From an uncultured Lachnospiraceae bacterium (GTDB lineage: Bacteria > Bacillota > Clostridia > Lachnospirales > Lachnospiraceae): a stretch of DNA of 17,794 bases. Within the stretch, counting starts at the first letter, position 1. Each line of letters starts with the position of its first letter. This document shows positions 7,729 through 14,482 of the stretch, piece by piece. The DNA lies in contig CAJUQY010000051.1 of NCBI GenBank assembly GCA_910588815.1, forward strand, positions 1 to 17,794. The letters run 5' to 3'. A program made the position numbers and the translations under genes. Under the pieces are notes generated by a model. The model was not told the DNA's origin, did not search any database, and saw only the letters and a list, made by a program, of their open reading frames with translations.

Positions 7729-7757
7729 AGTCTACCCCTTTTCCTTTCTCCTGTCAA
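7729..7757 (-). promoter_or_regulatory. Sigma-A promoter of the rnfCDGEAB operon
   Basis: On the minus strand a perfect -35 box TTGACA (7757-7752) and a -10 box TAGACT (7734-7729, 4 of 6) are separated by exactly 17 bp. The predicted start near 7722 leaves about 45 bases of leader before the rnfC ATG. Confidence 0.7.
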
Positions 7758-7767
7758 CACAGATTGC

Positions 7768-7779
7768 ACAATAAATTGT
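7768..7779. promoter_or_regulatory. Short palindrome next to the rnf -35 box
   Basis: ACAAT and ATTGT arms with two bases between them lie 10 bp upstream of the -35 box. The position suits a regulator site, but the element is short and AT-rich and could be chance. Confidence 0.25.
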
Positions 7780-7796
7780 TCTATTTTCAGTAATTT

Positions 7797-7814
7797 TTGT
7801 TACGTTATTAACAA
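7797..7814. promoter_or_regulatory. Rex-type operator upstream of rnfC
   Basis: On the minus strand this reads TTGTTAATAACGTAACAA, matching the clostridial Rex consensus TTGTTAANNNNTTAACAA at all but one defined position. Rex is a repressor released by a high NADH/NAD+ ratio. The site centre is about 83 bp upstream of the predicted rnf start, so repression could need looping, a second site or another promoter. The match is seen in the sequence; Rex binding is inferred. Confidence 0.65.
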
Positions 7815-7876
7815 AACAATTCCGCAAAATAGATGGAGGTTATTCAAAAAATACCGGAACGCCTTTGCACTTCTGG

Positions 7877-8869
7877 TCAATTCTCTTTTCCAATAATAAC
7901 TTTTTCTATCTCTTCCCTGTTTTTTTCAGCAATCTCCGCGATCTGCTCTATGGTATATCCTTTTCGGTGCATTTTTAAAATAATCCCCGCTTCACCCAGG
8001 GCCATTCCTTCTTCTCTTCCTTCTTCTCTCCCTACTTTTCTTCCTTCTTCTCTTCCCTCTTCCCATCCTTCTTCTCTGGCCGCCTCTCTCTCCAGCTGGA
8101 TATGCTTTTCTGCGTCATATTCATAAATACTCACTTTTTTCACCTCCGCCCGGTTTCGTTCCAGAAATTCTTTTAAATTCCCGTTTCGTATACATTGATC
8201 TATGGCCAGGTCTATGGCCCTCTCCAGAAAATGCTGTTCCTGATAAAATCTCACCAATCTTGTGAACTCCGCATAATCCCCTAATTCCTTGCAGGACTCC
8301 AGAAGCTTCCGGTTATATCCACTATTGATATTCAACATCCGCACTACCAGATCCAGCGACGGTTCCGTTTCCGGGATCAAATAAGCGGCAGACAACCGCA
8401 GAAACTGCTCTTCCGGAACCTCGTCTGTCCCATTATAAAAGACAAGAAACTGGGGAGTCGGAAGCGGAACCAGCCTCGTGCCATACAAATTTTTATCCTT
8501 CACAAGAACGGAATACAAATCTGCGATGTACATCAAAAACCGCAGCGGCATATTCGGGTTCCTCGTCGACTGATGCTCATAGAGGCTCAGCCTGGAATCG
8601 ATTAAAAAAGAAACATCGTTATGGATATTCGTGTAGATGGCATTTTCCAGCGTATTGACCGTAAGCAGTTCCGAATCTCGATAATCCGTTCCGTTGACTG
8701 CATTATACAGATTTAAAAGAGCCGGCTTCTCCCTGAACACCATCGCAAAAACTGTAGCTTTATAAGTCTGGTTCACCATCTTATCGTTTCCTGCTCCGTC
8801 GTCCGCCGCTTCTCTGCTTTCCGTCCCGCTTTTCACTGCTTTGCCGTACATCGTTTCATTTTTCAACAT
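7877..8869 (-). CDS. Rpn family PD-(D/E)XK nuclease / putative transposase
   Basis: Rpn proteins are PD-(D/E)XK DNA nucleases linked to recombination and, in E. coli, to phage defence. The ATG at 8869 is chosen because AAGGAGG lies eight bases upstream, giving 330 residues. The core begins near residue 30 (DKMVNQTYKATVFAMVFRE). The catalytic residues are likely Asp85 (HNDVSFLID, 83-91) and E98-H-Q100 (LSLYEHQST), a D...ExQ form of the motif. LPTPQFLVFYNGT (136-148) is also typical. The C-terminal part has charged EEGR repeats (265-288) and then a small domain of about 40 residues with a YTIEQIAEIAEK helix of the kind seen at the end of many family members. The genes on both sides are housekeeping types, so this may be a mobile insertion. 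No terminal repeats flanking it were found. Confidence 0.85.
   Translation of the reverse strand: MLKNETMYGKAVKSGTESREAADDGAGNDKMVNQTYKATVFAMVFREKPALLNLYNAVNGTDYRDSELLTVNTLENAIYTNIHNDVSFLIDSRLSLYEHQSTRNPNMPLRFLMYIADLYSVLVKDKNLYGTRLVPLPTPQFLVFYNGTDEVPEEQFLRLSAAYLIPETEPSLDLVVRMLNINSGYNRKLLESCKELGDYAEFTRLVRFYQEQHFLERAIDLAIDQCIRNGNLKEFLERNRAEVKKVSIYEYDAEKHIQLEREAAREEGWEEGREEGRKVGREEGREEGMALGEAGIILKMHRKGYTIEQIAEIAEKNREEIEKVIIGKEN
8006..8077 (-). repeat. Purine-rich EEGR-coding tandem repeat inside the Rpn gene
   Basis: Residues 265-288 of the Rpn protein are repeats of REEG or close variants (REEG, WEEG, REEG, RKVG, REEG, REEG). The DNA is a 12-bp-period GAAGAAGGAAGA-like tract, polypyrimidine on the plus strand. 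Such tracts can change copy number by slippage, and on the mRNA they resemble repeated Shine-Dalgarno sequences. Confidence 0.8.
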
Positions 8870-9095
8870 AGAACGTCCTCCTTGTTTTGTAATATCGGGG
8901 GAGGATCCTTCTTGTATTCCGGTTCTTGTTTTCGGAACCTCCCTGCTTTTTGGGTAACAAATCAAGCATTGAGATTTCCGACCAGAATGCCCTTTGGGCA
9001 GAAGTGATATTCAGAAACGGTGAAACCGCTTTAAGAAAAACAGAAATGTCATGCTTGTATTCTTCTAAGAGACTGCCCCATCGAAACGAGGGCAT
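8856..9095 (-). other. Possible 79-codon leader reading frame upstream of the Rpn gene
   Basis: A frame starting at the ATG 9095 encodes a 79-residue polypeptide beginning MPSFRWGSLLEEYKHDISVF. Its TGA stop overlaps the Rpn start by 14 bp. The first 50 residues look protein-like (amphipathic, with WGSLLEEYKHDISVFL) and the last 30 are basic. GGGGAG abuts the ATG with no spacing, which argues against efficient initiation. The same reading continues open upstream into the inverted repeat at 9109-9148, so this may be a gene remnant. The opposite strand is also open (8926-9114, starting with TTG). I do not recognise a family for either. Confidence 0.25.
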
Positions 9096-9108
9096 CTCCC
9101 CGAAGGGA

Positions 9109-9148
9109 TTATAGTCAACGACAAATCGTTTTGTCGTTGACTATAATA
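9109..9148. repeat. Perfect 18-bp inverted repeat with 4-base loop
   Basis: ATTATAGTCAACGACAAA (9109-9126) is followed by TCGT and by its exact reverse complement (9131-9148). No T run follows, so it does not look like a terminator. It lies upstream of the Rpn gene and its possible leader frame. It could be an operator, a hairpin at the 5' end of the mRNA, a cruciform, or the scar of a mobile element. Confidence 0.85.
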
Positions 9149-9175
9149 TAACACAGATTTTCCACCAGAAGCAAT
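9146..9175 (-). promoter_or_regulatory. Weak promoter candidate for the Rpn gene
   Basis: On the minus strand TTGCTT (9175-9170) and TATATT (9151-9146) are spaced by 18 bp. The -10 matches 5 of 6 positions and the -35 only 3 of 6. The -10 box touches the 18-bp inverted repeat, which would lie at the start of the transcript. Confidence 0.35.
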
Positions 9176-9212
9176 AAAATTTTTATCAAATAAGGCATCC
9201 TTTGGGCATGGC

Positions 9213-10562
9213 CTATCTCACCGCGTCAAGAGCCTGCTCGATATCCGCAATGATGTCCACGGCATTTTCGATGCCGACAGAGAAGCGGATCAGATCCGGC
9301 TTCACGCCCGCCTCAATGAGCTGCTCGTCGGAAAGCTGCCGGTGGGTATGGCTGGCCGGGTGGAGCACCGAAGTTCTGGCATCGGCCACATGGGTCACGA
9401 TAGCCGCCAGCTTCAGGCTGTCCATGAACTTGATGGAACGTTCTCTTCCCCCTTTTAATCCGAAGGCGATCACGCCGCAGGTGCCGCCGGGCATATACTT
9501 CTTCGCCCGCTCATAATAAGGGCTGCTCTTTAAGCCGGGATAATTCACCCACGCCACGTCCTCACACGCTTCCAGATATTCCGCCACCTTTCTGGCATTT
9601 TCACAGTGGCAGGGCACCCGCAGATGAAGAGTCTCCAAACCTACATTTAAAAGAAAAGCATTCTGAGGAGACTGGATCGCCCCCAGATCCCGCATGAGCT
9701 GGGCCGTCGCCTTGGTGATATAGGCCTTTTTCCCGAAAGCCTCCGCATAGACCAGCCCGTGGTAGGACTCGTCCGGCGTGGTCAGTCCCGGGAATTTCTC
9801 TTTGTGGGCCATCCAGTCAAAATTGCCGCTGTCCACAATGCAGCCGCCCACGCTCATGGCATGGCCGTCCATATACTTGGTCGTGGAATGCGTCACAATA
9901 TCCGCCCCGAATTCAAACGGCCTGCAGTTGATCGGCGTCGCAAAAGTATTGTCCAAAATAAGCGGTACGCCGTGATCGTGGGCCGCTTTCGCAAATTTTT
10001 CAATGTCAAGAACCACCAGAGACGGGTTGGAAATGGTCTCCCCGAACACAGCCCTCGTGTTGGGCTTAAATTCCTTCTCCAACTCCTCCGGGGAGATCTC
10101 CGGATCCACCAGAGTGAAATCAATGCCCAGCTTCTTGAGGGTCACGGTAAACAGATTGGAAGACCCGCCGTAAATGGTAGCGGAGCTGATCACGTGGTCC
10201 CCCGCGGAGGCAATATTAAAAATCGAGTAAAAGGTCGCCGCCTGGCCGGATGAAGTCAGCATGGCCGCCGCCCCGCCCTCCAGCGCACAGATCTTCTGTG
10301 CCACGGCATCGTTGGTCGGATTCTGGAGCCTTGTATAGAAATATCCCTCATCCTCCAGGTCAAACAGCCTCGCCATCTGCTCGCTGGTATCATATTTAAA
10401 AGTCGTGCTCTGATAGATGGGAAGCACTCTGGGCTCCCCCTTCCCCGGCGTCCAGCCGCCCTGAATGCAGATGGTCTCCGGTCTGTACCCGGAGGACACC
10501 CGTGAATGCACGCCCTCCTTGGCGGACGGGCTTCCCTCCGGCAAGGTATACCTCTGTTCCAT
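9213..10562 (-). CDS. O-acetylhomoserine aminocarboxypropyltransferase (sulfhydrylase), MetY type
   Basis: This is a PLP enzyme of the Cys/Met metabolism family. By its length and motifs it is most like MetY, which makes homocysteine from O-acetylhomoserine and sulfide. In the 449-residue protein the N-terminal catalytic region has RPETICIQGGW (27-37) and PIYQSTTFKYD (48-58). The PLP-phosphate loop is SSGQAA (104-109), the pyridine-binding Asp is Asp194 in LDNTFATP, and the Schiff-base lysine is Lys219 in THSTTKYMDGH. The C-terminal domain holds the expected arginine in LIRFSVGIE. The ATG at 10562 has AAGGAG 11 bases upstream. The N-terminus is about 20 residues longer than many homologues, and an inner start is possible. 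It lies 38 bp after an alcohol dehydrogenase gene and is probably on the same transcript. No SAM riboswitch or T-box is visible. A cystathionine gamma-synthase activity cannot be excluded. Confidence 0.88.
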   Translation of the reverse strand: MEQRYTLPEGSPSAKEGVHSRVSSGYRPETICIQGGWTPGKGEPRVLPIYQSTTFKYDTSEQMARLFDLEDEGYFYTRLQNPTNDAVAQKICALEGGAAAMLTSSGQAATFYSIFNIASAGDHVISSATIYGGSSNLFTVTLKKLGIDFTLVDPEISPEELEKEFKPNTRAVFGETISNPSLVVLDIEKFAKAAHDHGVPLILDNTFATPINCRPFEFGADIVTHSTTKYMDGHAMSVGGCIVDSGNFDWMAHKEKFPGLTTPDESYHGLVYAEAFGKKAYITKATAQLMRDLGAIQSPQNAFLLNVGLETLHLRVPCHCENARKVAEYLEACEDVAWVNYPGLKSSPYYERAKKYMPGGTCGVIAFGLKGGRERSIKFMDSLKLAAIVTHVADARTSVLHPASHTHRQLSDEQLIEAGVKPDLIRFSVGIENAVDIIADIEQALDAVR

Positions 10563-10600
10563 ATATTATCCTCTCCTTTCATTTTCACACAGGCATCTGC

Positions 10601-11770
10601 TCAAAGACAGGCCCGGTAAATATTCACCACATCCTCCTCGCAAAGCGGCACATAAGCCTGGGTATCCAGATTGGCATAGGGCACCGCCGCCCTCGCCATC
10701 GCCTCAAAATCCGAATCATCAATCCCGAGCCCGGAAAGCCTGGTGGGAAGCCCGCAGTCCGCGAAAAACTGCTCCGTGGCGTCAATCCCCATATTGGCCA
10801 GGGCAAACCGGTCCGTCTCCCTGGGAAAGCCCCAGACATTGACGGCGTAATCCACAAATTTATCCACCGTATCTTCCGACAAAATATACCGCATCCAGGC
10901 AGGCGTCACGATGGCGAGAGCCACCCCGTGGGTCATATCATAATAAGCCCCCAGCTGATGTCCCATGGCATGACAGGACCATTTCCCCGCCTTGCCGCAG
11001 CCGCAAAGCCCGTTTAAGGCCATGCTGGCCGCCCACATAATATTGGCCCTGGCCGAATAATTCTCCGGCTCCGTGAGGGCCACGGGCCCCCATTTGATAC
11101 AGGTCTTTAAAATCCCCTCGGCAAATTTATCCTGGACATAGGCGTCTTCGGTTCTCTTAAAATATCCCTCGAAAATATGGGACATGATATCCGCCACCCC
11201 GGCCGCCGTCTGCCCGGCAGGCAGCGTGTACAGGTAAGTGGGATCCAGAACGGAAGCTTTCGGATACAGATACCCGCTGTGGACCCCCTGCTTTTCCTTT
11301 GTGTCCGGATTGCTGATCACCGCCGTCGGATTCATCTCCGACCCGGTGGCCGCCATGGTGAGAACCGTAAAAATCGGAAGCGCCGCCGTAATTTTCTCCG
11401 GTTCCTTCACCAGCTCCCAGGGATCCCCCTCGTAACAGGCCCCCGCCGCAATGGCCTTCCCACAGTCCACCGTACTCCCGCCGCCCACGGCCAGCACCAT
11501 ATCCACATGGTTCTCCCAGGCCAGCGATACACCGCAGCGAACCGCAAAAATCCTGGGATTGGGTGTCACGCCCCCCAGTTCAAAAAGCTCAAACCCTTCC
11601 TTCCGGAGAAGGCCGGTGACCGCGTCGTAAATCCCGTTTTTCTTAATACTTCCGCCGCCGTATACCAGAAGCACCCGATTTCCAAAGGGCTTCATTTCCC
11701 GGGGAAGCTCCACCGCCTTCCCCGCACCGAACAGCATCTTCGTCGGCGCATAAAAATTGAAATTATCCAT
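10601..11770 (-). CDS. Iron-containing alcohol dehydrogenase, YqhD/BdhA type (copy 1)
   Basis: This is a group III iron-type dehydrogenase that reduces aldehydes to alcohols with NAD(P)H. The start is set at the ATG 11770 (MDNFNFYAPT), where family members begin. With it the metal ligands fall at Asp194, His198, His267 and His281, the same numbers as in E. coli YqhD. Upstream ATGs in the open frame would overlap the preceding gene. The 389-residue protein has two nucleotide-binding GGGS motifs (38-41 and 96-99), TGSEMN (142-147) and HAMGHQLGAYYDMTHG (267-282). It is clearly paralogous to the gene at 13005-14177, from which it is separated by the zinc-ribbon gene. The natural substrate is unknown; butanal-type and other short aldehydes are usual for the family. 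Confidence 0.93.
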   Translation of the reverse strand: MDNFNFYAPTKMLFGAGKAVELPREMKPFGNRVLLVYGGGSIKKNGIYDAVTGLLRKEGFELFELGGVTPNPRIFAVRCGVSLAWENHVDMVLAVGGGSTVDCGKAIAAGACYEGDPWELVKEPEKITAALPIFTVLTMAATGSEMNPTAVISNPDTKEKQGVHSGYLYPKASVLDPTYLYTLPAGQTAAGVADIMSHIFEGYFKRTEDAYVQDKFAEGILKTCIKWGPVALTEPENYSARANIMWAASMALNGLCGCGKAGKWSCHAMGHQLGAYYDMTHGVALAIVTPAWMRYILSEDTVDKFVDYAVNVWGFPRETDRFALANMGIDATEQFFADCGLPTRLSGLGIDDSDFEAMARAAVPYANLDTQAYVPLCEEDVVNIYRACL

Positions 11771-11795
11771 TCGCTTTGTACCCCCAAACATAATC

Positions 11796-12917
11796 CTACT
11801 GATATTTGTCATACTCAGGCAGGCAATTCAGACTGCCATAGTATGATGTTCCGCCGGAAAGATAGATTTCGTGGATTCCCCAATCCTCGATGTAATACTC
11901 CTCTCCCTCCATGAGCAGAAAAAGTTCTTCGATCTCACGCCAGACTTCATTTCTGTCCCGCTCCGGCTCCAAGGCGCAGGCCGCCAAAAGAAGCGCCCTG
12001 ACAAATTCCTCTTCTGCGCCTGCCCCGACACTCACCTCCATGACCTCCCCCGTAGCCGTGTCACAGGAGACGACAAAGTACACGCCGTTTCCAAGGAAGC
12101 ACTCCGCCCCCCGCGTATAATAGCTGTAAAAATCAGACCCGCTCTGATAGACCTGATTGCGGCTCTCCTGCCATTCAAAATCACAGGATTCCTCCGGCCA
12201 CAGGCTCCCCATATATCCCGACAGCCTGGCAAGATATTCTTCCCCGTCCACATTGTAATGCGTGTATCCGTTGCAGGGCTCTCCTGCCGCCTTGACCTCC
12301 TCCTCCGAAAGGGTCTTGTAATTGTCCGTGGAACCATTCCCGGAAATTACCCCGCTGTCCTCTCCGATCCCCGCGTCTTCCAAAACCGCTCCGGAATCGT
12401 CCCGGGAGTCTCCGATGCCGAACTCTTCCTGAATATCCGCAATCATTTCCCCTGCAACGTTCCAGACCGATTCCCACAAGGCCGCCACGGAAATGACGAT
12501 GACCGACAGGACGAGAGCCACTTTAAGACCATTGAAGGATCTCCCTGCGGTTCCCGGCTCCGCATCCCGTTTCTTTTTGTGGGGATCCCTGCCCGGAACG
12601 CCGTAAGTGTGCTCGTGGCTGCTTTTGCAGGTATCCAGATAACGGCTGTCATAGACCCGCCCTCCGCTTAACACCTGCTTCCCGGAAACCTCTCCCCTGC
12701 CCGGAGCAGGGGGCTTTCCGGCCTGCGCCCGGGGACGGACCTGCTCCGCGGTTCCCGGATCCGCTGCCTGTCCGGAAGTCCCATCGTGATCACTCTCATT
12801 GGGAAGCAGCCACCCCTCATAAATGACCGGCTCTCTGCGGATCCGCCGGCATTCCGGACAGTAACTCTTCGCCGTCAGCTCCTGGTCACAGACCGGACAT
12901 AAATATCGCTTTTTCAT
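11796..12917 (-). CDS. Zinc-ribbon single-pass membrane protein of unknown function
   Basis: The 373-residue protein begins with a compact zinc ribbon (Cys7, Cys10, Cys20, Cys23; CPVC and CPEC). About 100 low-complexity residues rich in Pro, Gly and charge follow, then one membrane helix at about residues 131-149. An acidic C-terminal half of about 220 residues should lie outside the cell, with aromatic clusters such as SGSDFYSYYTRG and EEYYIEDWGIHEIYL. Zinc ribbon plus single helix plus extracytoplasmic domain is common in Lachnospiraceae, but I recognise no named family for the outer domain. It starts at the ATG 12917 after GGGAGGTAAGGG. It is followed 25 bp later by alcohol dehydrogenase copy 1, so it is probably the first gene of a three-gene transcript ending with the MetY-type gene. 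Confidence 0.8.
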   Translation of the reverse strand: MKKRYLCPVCDQELTAKSYCPECRRIRREPVIYEGWLLPNESDHDGTSGQAADPGTAEQVRPRAQAGKPPAPGRGEVSGKQVLSGGRVYDSRYLDTCKSSHEHTYGVPGRDPHKKKRDAEPGTAGRSFNGLKVALVLSVIVISVAALWESVWNVAGEMIADIQEEFGIGDSRDDSGAVLEDAGIGEDSGVISGNGSTDNYKTLSEEEVKAAGEPCNGYTHYNVDGEEYLARLSGYMGSLWPEESCDFEWQESRNQVYQSGSDFYSYYTRGAECFLGNGVYFVVSCDTATGEVMEVSVGAGAEEEFVRALLLAACALEPERDRNEVWREIEELFLLMEGEEYYIEDWGIHEIYLSGGTSYYGSLNCLPEYDKYQ

Positions 12918-12968
12918 CCCTTACCTCCCATGCACTAAAGACCCAATGAAAAGCCCCGGCTCCGGCAG

Positions 12969-12996
12969 ACCATATTTTATGGGTTGCAGTTGTCAA
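12969..12996 (-). promoter_or_regulatory. Promoter candidate for the zinc-ribbon / alcohol dehydrogenase / metY operon
   Basis: On the minus strand a perfect TTGACA (12996-12991) is followed after 16 bp by TATGGT (12974-12969, 4 of 6). It lies just beyond the stop of the upstream dehydrogenase gene (13005) and 52 bp before the ATG at 12917. Confidence 0.45.
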
Positions 12997-13004
12997 GTCA
13001 GACT

Positions 13005-14177
13005 TTAGCGGCAGGCCAGCCGGTATACCTCCTCACATTCCTTCGGCCCAAGCTTCACAAAGAAGCCCTCGGTGCGGCCTTCGATCTGTAAAGTCTCAAG
13101 AAGCTTCGGGATATCCTCCTCCTTCGCCCCGAGCTCCGCAAAAGAGGTGGGCATGCCGACCGATTTGAAAAACGCCTTCGTCCTGGCGATCCCCTCCTTC
13201 GCCGTCTCCTCCGGATTCTCAAAATTCATCTCGCAGCCCCATACCCGGACCGCAAACTGGGCGAACCGGTCCACATCGTGATGCATCACATAGGTCATCC
13301 AGGCCGGGAACATGACCGCCAGGCCGGCCCCATGGGCGCAGTCATAGAAAGCGGAAAGCTCATGCTCCAGATTGTGGCTGGCCCAGTCCTGCTCCCTGCC
13401 CACGCCGCAGACATTGTTGTGGGCCAGAGTGCCCGCCCACATAATATTGGCTCTCGCCTCATAGTCATTGGGATTTTCCAGAACCTTCGGAAGCTCCTTG
13501 ATGATGGTTTTCAGGATTCCCTCGCAGAGCCGGTCTGTGATCTCCACGTGCTTCGTGTTGGTAAAATACCGTTCAAATACGTGGGCCATGATATCCGTTC
13601 CGCCGCTGGCCGTCTGATACGGAGGGAGCGTCATGGTGAGCTCCGGATTCATGATAGCGAACACGGGACGCATAACCTCACAGTCACAGGGCCTCTTGTA
13701 CATACCATCCTCATGGGTGATGACAGATCCCATGCTGCCCTCGCTGCCTGCCGCCGCGATGGTCAGGACAGACCCCACCGGCAGAGACCGTGCCGGTACC
13801 GCCTTCCCCTCATAGAAATTCCAGAAATCTCCCTCGTAAAGAGTTCCCACGCCGATGGCTTTTGAGGAGTCAATGGTGCTTCCCCCTCCCACTGCCAGAA
13901 TGAAATCCACCTTCTCTTTCCGGCAAAGCTCGATCCCCTCGTAGACCAGGCCGCTCCTGGGATTGGGCTTCACGCCGCCCAGCTCCACATAGCTTAACCC
14001 TTCCTTTTCAATAGAAGCCTTCACCCGGTCCAAAAGCCCGGAACGAACCACGCTCCCGCCGCCGTAATGGATGAGTACCCTGCTTCCCCCGAACCGCTTC
14101 ACATAATGTCCCGCCTCATTTTCCGTCCCCTTCCCAAAGGCAAAATACGTGGGACTGTAAAAAGTAAAATTGTCCAT
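13005..14177 (-). CDS. Iron-containing alcohol dehydrogenase, YqhD/BdhA type (copy 2)
   Basis: This is an NAD(P)H-dependent aldehyde reductase of the group III iron dehydrogenase family. The ATG at 14177 (MDNFTFYSPT) follows AAGGAG by ten bases and gives 390 residues. Metal ligands are Asp195, His199, His268 and His282. Nucleotide motifs GGGS occur at 39-42 and 97-100. The usual ATGSEMN segment is replaced by AAGSEGS (residues 142-148), a local divergence from copy 1 near the cofactor pocket. Asp103 (STIDSSKA) follows the second GGGS. The gene has its own extended -10 promoter and no convincing terminator after it, so read-through into the zinc-ribbon operon is possible. Confidence 0.93.
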   Translation of the reverse strand: MDNFTFYSPTYFAFGKGTENEAGHYVKRFGGSRVLIHYGGGSVVRSGLLDRVKASIEKEGLSYVELGGVKPNPRSGLVYEGIELCRKEKVDFILAVGGGSTIDSSKAIGVGTLYEGDFWNFYEGKAVPARSLPVGSVLTIAAAGSEGSMGSVITHEDGMYKRPCDCEVMRPVFAIMNPELTMTLPPYQTASGGTDIMAHVFERYFTNTKHVEITDRLCEGILKTIIKELPKVLENPNDYEARANIMWAGTLAHNNVCGVGREQDWASHNLEHELSAFYDCAHGAGLAVMFPAWMTYVMHHDVDRFAQFAVRVWGCEMNFENPEETAKEGIARTKAFFKSVGMPTSFAELGAKEEDIPKLLETLQIEGRTEGFFVKLGPKECEEVYRLACR

Positions 14178-14210
14178 GATACCTGTTCTCCTTTTATTTT
14201 TCTGTTTTCC

Positions 14211-14219
14211 AGTATAGCA
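14211..14219 (-). promoter_or_regulatory. Extended -10 promoter of alcohol dehydrogenase copy 2
   Basis: On the minus strand TGCTATACT combines the TGn extension with a 5-of-6 match to TATAAT. It lies 34 bp before the ATG at 14177. The -35 region (TAGAAG, 17 bp spacer) is poor, as expected for an extended -10 promoter. Confidence 0.6.
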
Positions 14220-14404
14220 CATTTCAAGAGCCACTTCTACCGGAAAAAGACAAACTTCTCACGCGGGATACCTTTTCAAGCTTGACCATTGCGCAGATAA
14301 CCACCCGTTTCTTCCCCCCGTCCTCCTCTGCGCACGCAACGAGGCGGAAGAAATGCCTGTGGAGACAGGACGCATGCGGTCTGTGCTCTCTGTTTCTCTT
14401 CGAG

Positions 14405-14418
14405 AAATAACGTTTCAC
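14405..14418 (+). promoter_or_regulatory. Upstream copy of the AAATAACGTTTCAC operator-like repeat
   Basis: The 14-base element is identical to the one at 14483-14496. The two copies begin 78 bp apart and bracket the msmK promoter, as expected for a repressor or activator that can loop DNA. Its ACGTTTCA core recalls sites of LacI-type sugar regulators, but no regulator gene is in the window. Confidence 0.5.
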
Positions 14419-14447
14419 ATAAAATAAACATTTTGTTCAAATTAATA

Positions 14448-14476
14448 TTGACAATTTATATGTTTTTCGTTACTAT
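14448..14476 (+). promoter_or_regulatory. Sigma-A promoter of the msmK-type gene
   Basis: A perfect -35 box TTGACA (14448-14453) and a -10 box TACTAT (14471-14476, 4 of 6) are exactly 17 bp apart. Transcription would start near 14483, inside the downstream operator-like repeat. The leader to the ATG at 14703 is then about 220 bases. Confidence 0.65.
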
Positions 14477-14482
14477 TTATAT

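Noticed and set aside
8006..8077. CRISPR-like short repeats
   Set aside because: The repeats are contiguous, 12 bp in period and lie in frame within the Rpn coding sequence; there are no spacers.
7877..9148. Rpn gene as an insertion sequence with terminal inverted repeats
   Set aside because: The 18-bp inverted repeat is a local hairpin; no matching copy occurs at the other end of the gene and no target duplication is visible.
10563..10600. SAM riboswitch or T-box in front of the MetY-type gene
   Set aside because: Only 38 bp separate it from the preceding gene and no leader structure is present.
11871..12671. 266-codon plus-strand open frame opposite the zinc-ribbon gene
   Set aside because: The minus frame has a good ribosome site, paired CxxC motifs and a membrane helix; the plus frame has none of these.
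12940..12975. Terminator after alcohol dehydrogenase copy 2
   Set aside because: The GC-rich CCGGAGCCGG stretch cannot form a stable stem with a proper loop, and only four T follow.
14224..14418. 64-codon minus-strand frame that might be a truncated LacI-type regulator
   Set aside because: No helix-turn-helix pattern is convincing and no ribosome site precedes it.
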